This document shows, in pieces, positions 13,755 to 15,058 of a stretch of DNA of 15,058 bases. Both the position numbers and the translations under genes were made by a program. The notes below the pieces were generated by a model. The model did no database searches. It was not told the origin of the DNA and worked only from the letters and a program-made list of their open reading frames with translations. This DNA comes from JAYZBC01 sp036339375 (GTDB taxonomy: Bacteria; Pseudomonadota; Alphaproteobacteria; MPNO01; UBA2964), in the NCBI GenBank assembly GCA_036339375.1, contig JAYZBC010000059.1:1-15058 (forward strand), written 5' to 3'. Numbering within the stretch: the first letter of the stretch is position 1; each line of letters starts with the position of its first letter.

Positions 13755-15058
13755 ATGGATGACGCGCGAACAACATCACTTGCAAATGATCGTGTTTATT
13801 ATTGCGGCTTGCGCGATTGGATCGAAAAAGTTGATGATTTAGGCGAACTTTTGCGGATTGTTGATGCGAGTTGGGATGCAGAAATGGGCAGCATAACGCA
13901 AATGATGACTGAAAAAAGCCGGGGTAATGCCCCAGCTCTTTTATTTGATAAAATACCAGGATATCCAGAAGGCTTCAGGACTCTTTATGGCTCCCTTTCT
14001 TCCGTACAGCGGGTGGCCTTGACCTTAGGATTGCCACTGGAGCAAGAACGCAAGGTAGACATTGTCAAACGATATTACGATCGCATGCAGGACTTGCAGT
14101 TAATACCACCAAAAATGATAGATAGCGGTCCGGTAATGGAAAATATACAAACTGGTGATGAAATTGACGTCCTAAAATTTCCGGTTCCTCGCCATCATGA
14201 ACAAGACAAGGCGCGTTATATCGGTACCGCCAACTGCGTAATTTCAAAGGACCCCGATAACGGCTCCTACAATCTCGGAACGTATCGCAACCAAGTTTAC
14301 GATGCAAAGACAATTGGTTGCCAAATAACAGAAGGTAAGCATGGCCGCATCCATCGCGACAAGTATTTTGAAAGAGGAGAGGAATGCAAATTTGTGATCC
14401 TGGTTGGAGAAGATCCACTTTTGTATATGTTGTCTGCGAGCCCCTTACCGGAGGGTGTCTGCGAACTAGAATTTGCTGGTGGTCTGCGTGGCGAAGCGAT
14501 TGAATGCATTAAAGGTCCCTACACCGGTTTTCCAATTCCTGCGGATGCTGAAATTGCCATTGAGGGCGTCACACGCCCGGGACAGGTCAAACAGGAAGGT
14601 CCTTTTGGGGAGTGGATGGGATATTATTCAGACGACTCAGTACCTCGGCCCTATGTTGAAATTAAAACAATATTGCATCGTAATGATCCAATTATCTGTT
14701 GTGCACCACAGCACAAACCTGTAGATGAAACGGGTTTATTAAAAGGTATAGCCGGCTCCGCTGAGATATGGCGAGCCCTCGAAGCAAGTGGAATACCGGA
14801 TATAAAAGGCGTTTGGAACCATGAAGGTGGCCCCGCTACCCGTTTTACAACTATCCAAATAAAACAGCGATATCCAGGACATGCACGGAATGTTTTACAT
14901 ATTGCTTCAAGTTGCCAAGGTGGTGCTTATGCAGGAAAATGGACCGTGGTCGTTGATGAAGACATAGACGCAGGAGACCTTGATCAAGTACTTTGGGCAA
15001 TGAGCACAAGATTTGATCCGATGACCGATGTGGACACAATCCAAAAAGCATGGGCATC
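13755..15058 (+). CDS. UbiD-family prFMN-dependent decarboxylase (cut by right edge)
   Basis: The frame from ATG 13755 is open for 434 residues to the window edge; full members are about 480-510 residues, so the C-terminus is missing. Known A. niger Fdc1 residues can be placed. NLGTYR (173-178) supplies N173 and R178, and H196 is 18 residues later as in Fdc1 (R173 to H191). E250 in EAIECIKG is the likely metal ligand. EGPFGE (281-286) provides E281 and E286 with the same spacing as E277/E282. The E-R-E set for decarboxylation is therefore intact. It needs prenylated FMN made by a UbiX partner, which is not seen here. The substrate is probably an aromatic or unsaturated carboxylic acid other than the ubiquinone precursor (inference from context). 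SD GAAGGG lies 8 nt before the ATG. Confidence 0.9.
   Translation, partial: MDDARTTSLANDRVYYCGLRDWIEKVDDLGELLRIVDASWDAEMGSITQMMTEKSRGNAPALLFDKIPGYPEGFRTLYGSLSSVQRVALTLGLPLEQERKVDIVKRYYDRMQDLQLIPPKMIDSGPVMENIQTGDEIDVLKFPVPRHHEQDKARYIGTANCVISKDPDNGSYNLGTYRNQVYDAKTIGCQITEGKHGRIHRDKYFERGEECKFVILVGEDPLLYMLSASPLPEGVCELEFAGGLRGEAIECIKGPYTGFPIPADAEIAIEGVTRPGQVKQEGPFGEWMGYYSDDSVPRPYVEIKTILHRNDPIICCAPQHKPVDETGLLKGIAGSAEIWRALEASGIPDIKGVWNHEGGPATRFTTIQIKQRYPGHARNVLHIASSCQGGAYAGKWTVVVDEDIDAGDLDQVLWAMSTRFDPMTDVDTIQKAWA

Noticed and set aside
1..15058. tRNA, rRNA, CRISPR arrays, insertion sequences or phage genes
   Set aside because: No cloverleaf-like segment, regularly spaced repeats, transposase motif or terminal inverted repeats were seen on either strand.

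Overview
The window looks like a catabolic accessory or peripheral-metabolism region from a bacterial chromosome. The DNA is visibly AT-rich for a proteobacterium, and the genes are tightly packed. The gene content points to a proteobacterium, most likely a marine or aquatic alphaproteobacterium: a tripartite tricarboxylate transporter (TctC plus TctA/TctB), a glutathione S-transferase, an AhpD-like carboxymuconolactone decarboxylase family protein, SDR oxidoreductases and a UbiD-like decarboxylase. The lineage is inference from gene families only. I see no rRNA, tRNA, CRISPR array, insertion sequence or phage gene, and no recognisable transcription regulator.

Layout: (1) 1-313 minus, the N-terminal part of an SGNH/GDSL-type hydrolase with a TTG start, running off the left edge. 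(2) 504-1718 plus, an MFS transporter preceded by a 10-codon leader ORF. (3) 4753-1707 minus, a probable operon in transcription order: exported rhodanese, SDR dehydrogenase, dienelactone-hydrolase-like protein, DUF1330 protein, GST. (4) 4891-5409 plus, an AhpD/CMD-family protein, divergent from the rhodanese across a region holding two palindromes. (5) 7330-5415 minus, an FAH-family hydrolase overlapping by 4 nt an MDR (zinc-type/quinone-oxidoreductase-like) dehydrogenase. (6) 7551-11838 plus, a type I extradiol ring-cleavage dioxygenase (two VOC domains), then the TctC binding protein and a fused TctA-TctB membrane protein. (7) 13538-11881 minus, a second SDR followed by an EamA/DMT exporter. 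(8) 13755 to the right edge, plus, a UbiD-family prFMN decarboxylase that is cut by the edge.

The genes fit a pathway for uptake and breakdown of an aromatic or other unsaturated carboxylic acid. TctC/TctAB would import the acid, UbiD would decarboxylate it and SDRs would dehydrogenate it. The extradiol dioxygenase would open the ring, and the FAH-family and DLH-like hydrolases would process the cleavage product. This assembly is inference; each family assignment rests on visible motifs. Active-site residues of the dioxygenase (three metal ligands and three second-sphere residues), the FAH protein (His/Glu dyad and three metal ligands) and UbiD (E-R-E set and metal ligands) are intact. The substrate cannot be read from the sequence.

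Regulatory structure is rich for so few genes. It includes a near-perfect 11-bp inverted repeat in the divergent promoter between the FAH and dioxygenase genes, a perfect 8-bp inverted repeat and a 13-bp palindrome between the rhodanese and AhpD-like genes, a strong terminator-like hairpin between tctC and tctAB, and a bidirectional terminator candidate over a pair of convergent stop codons.
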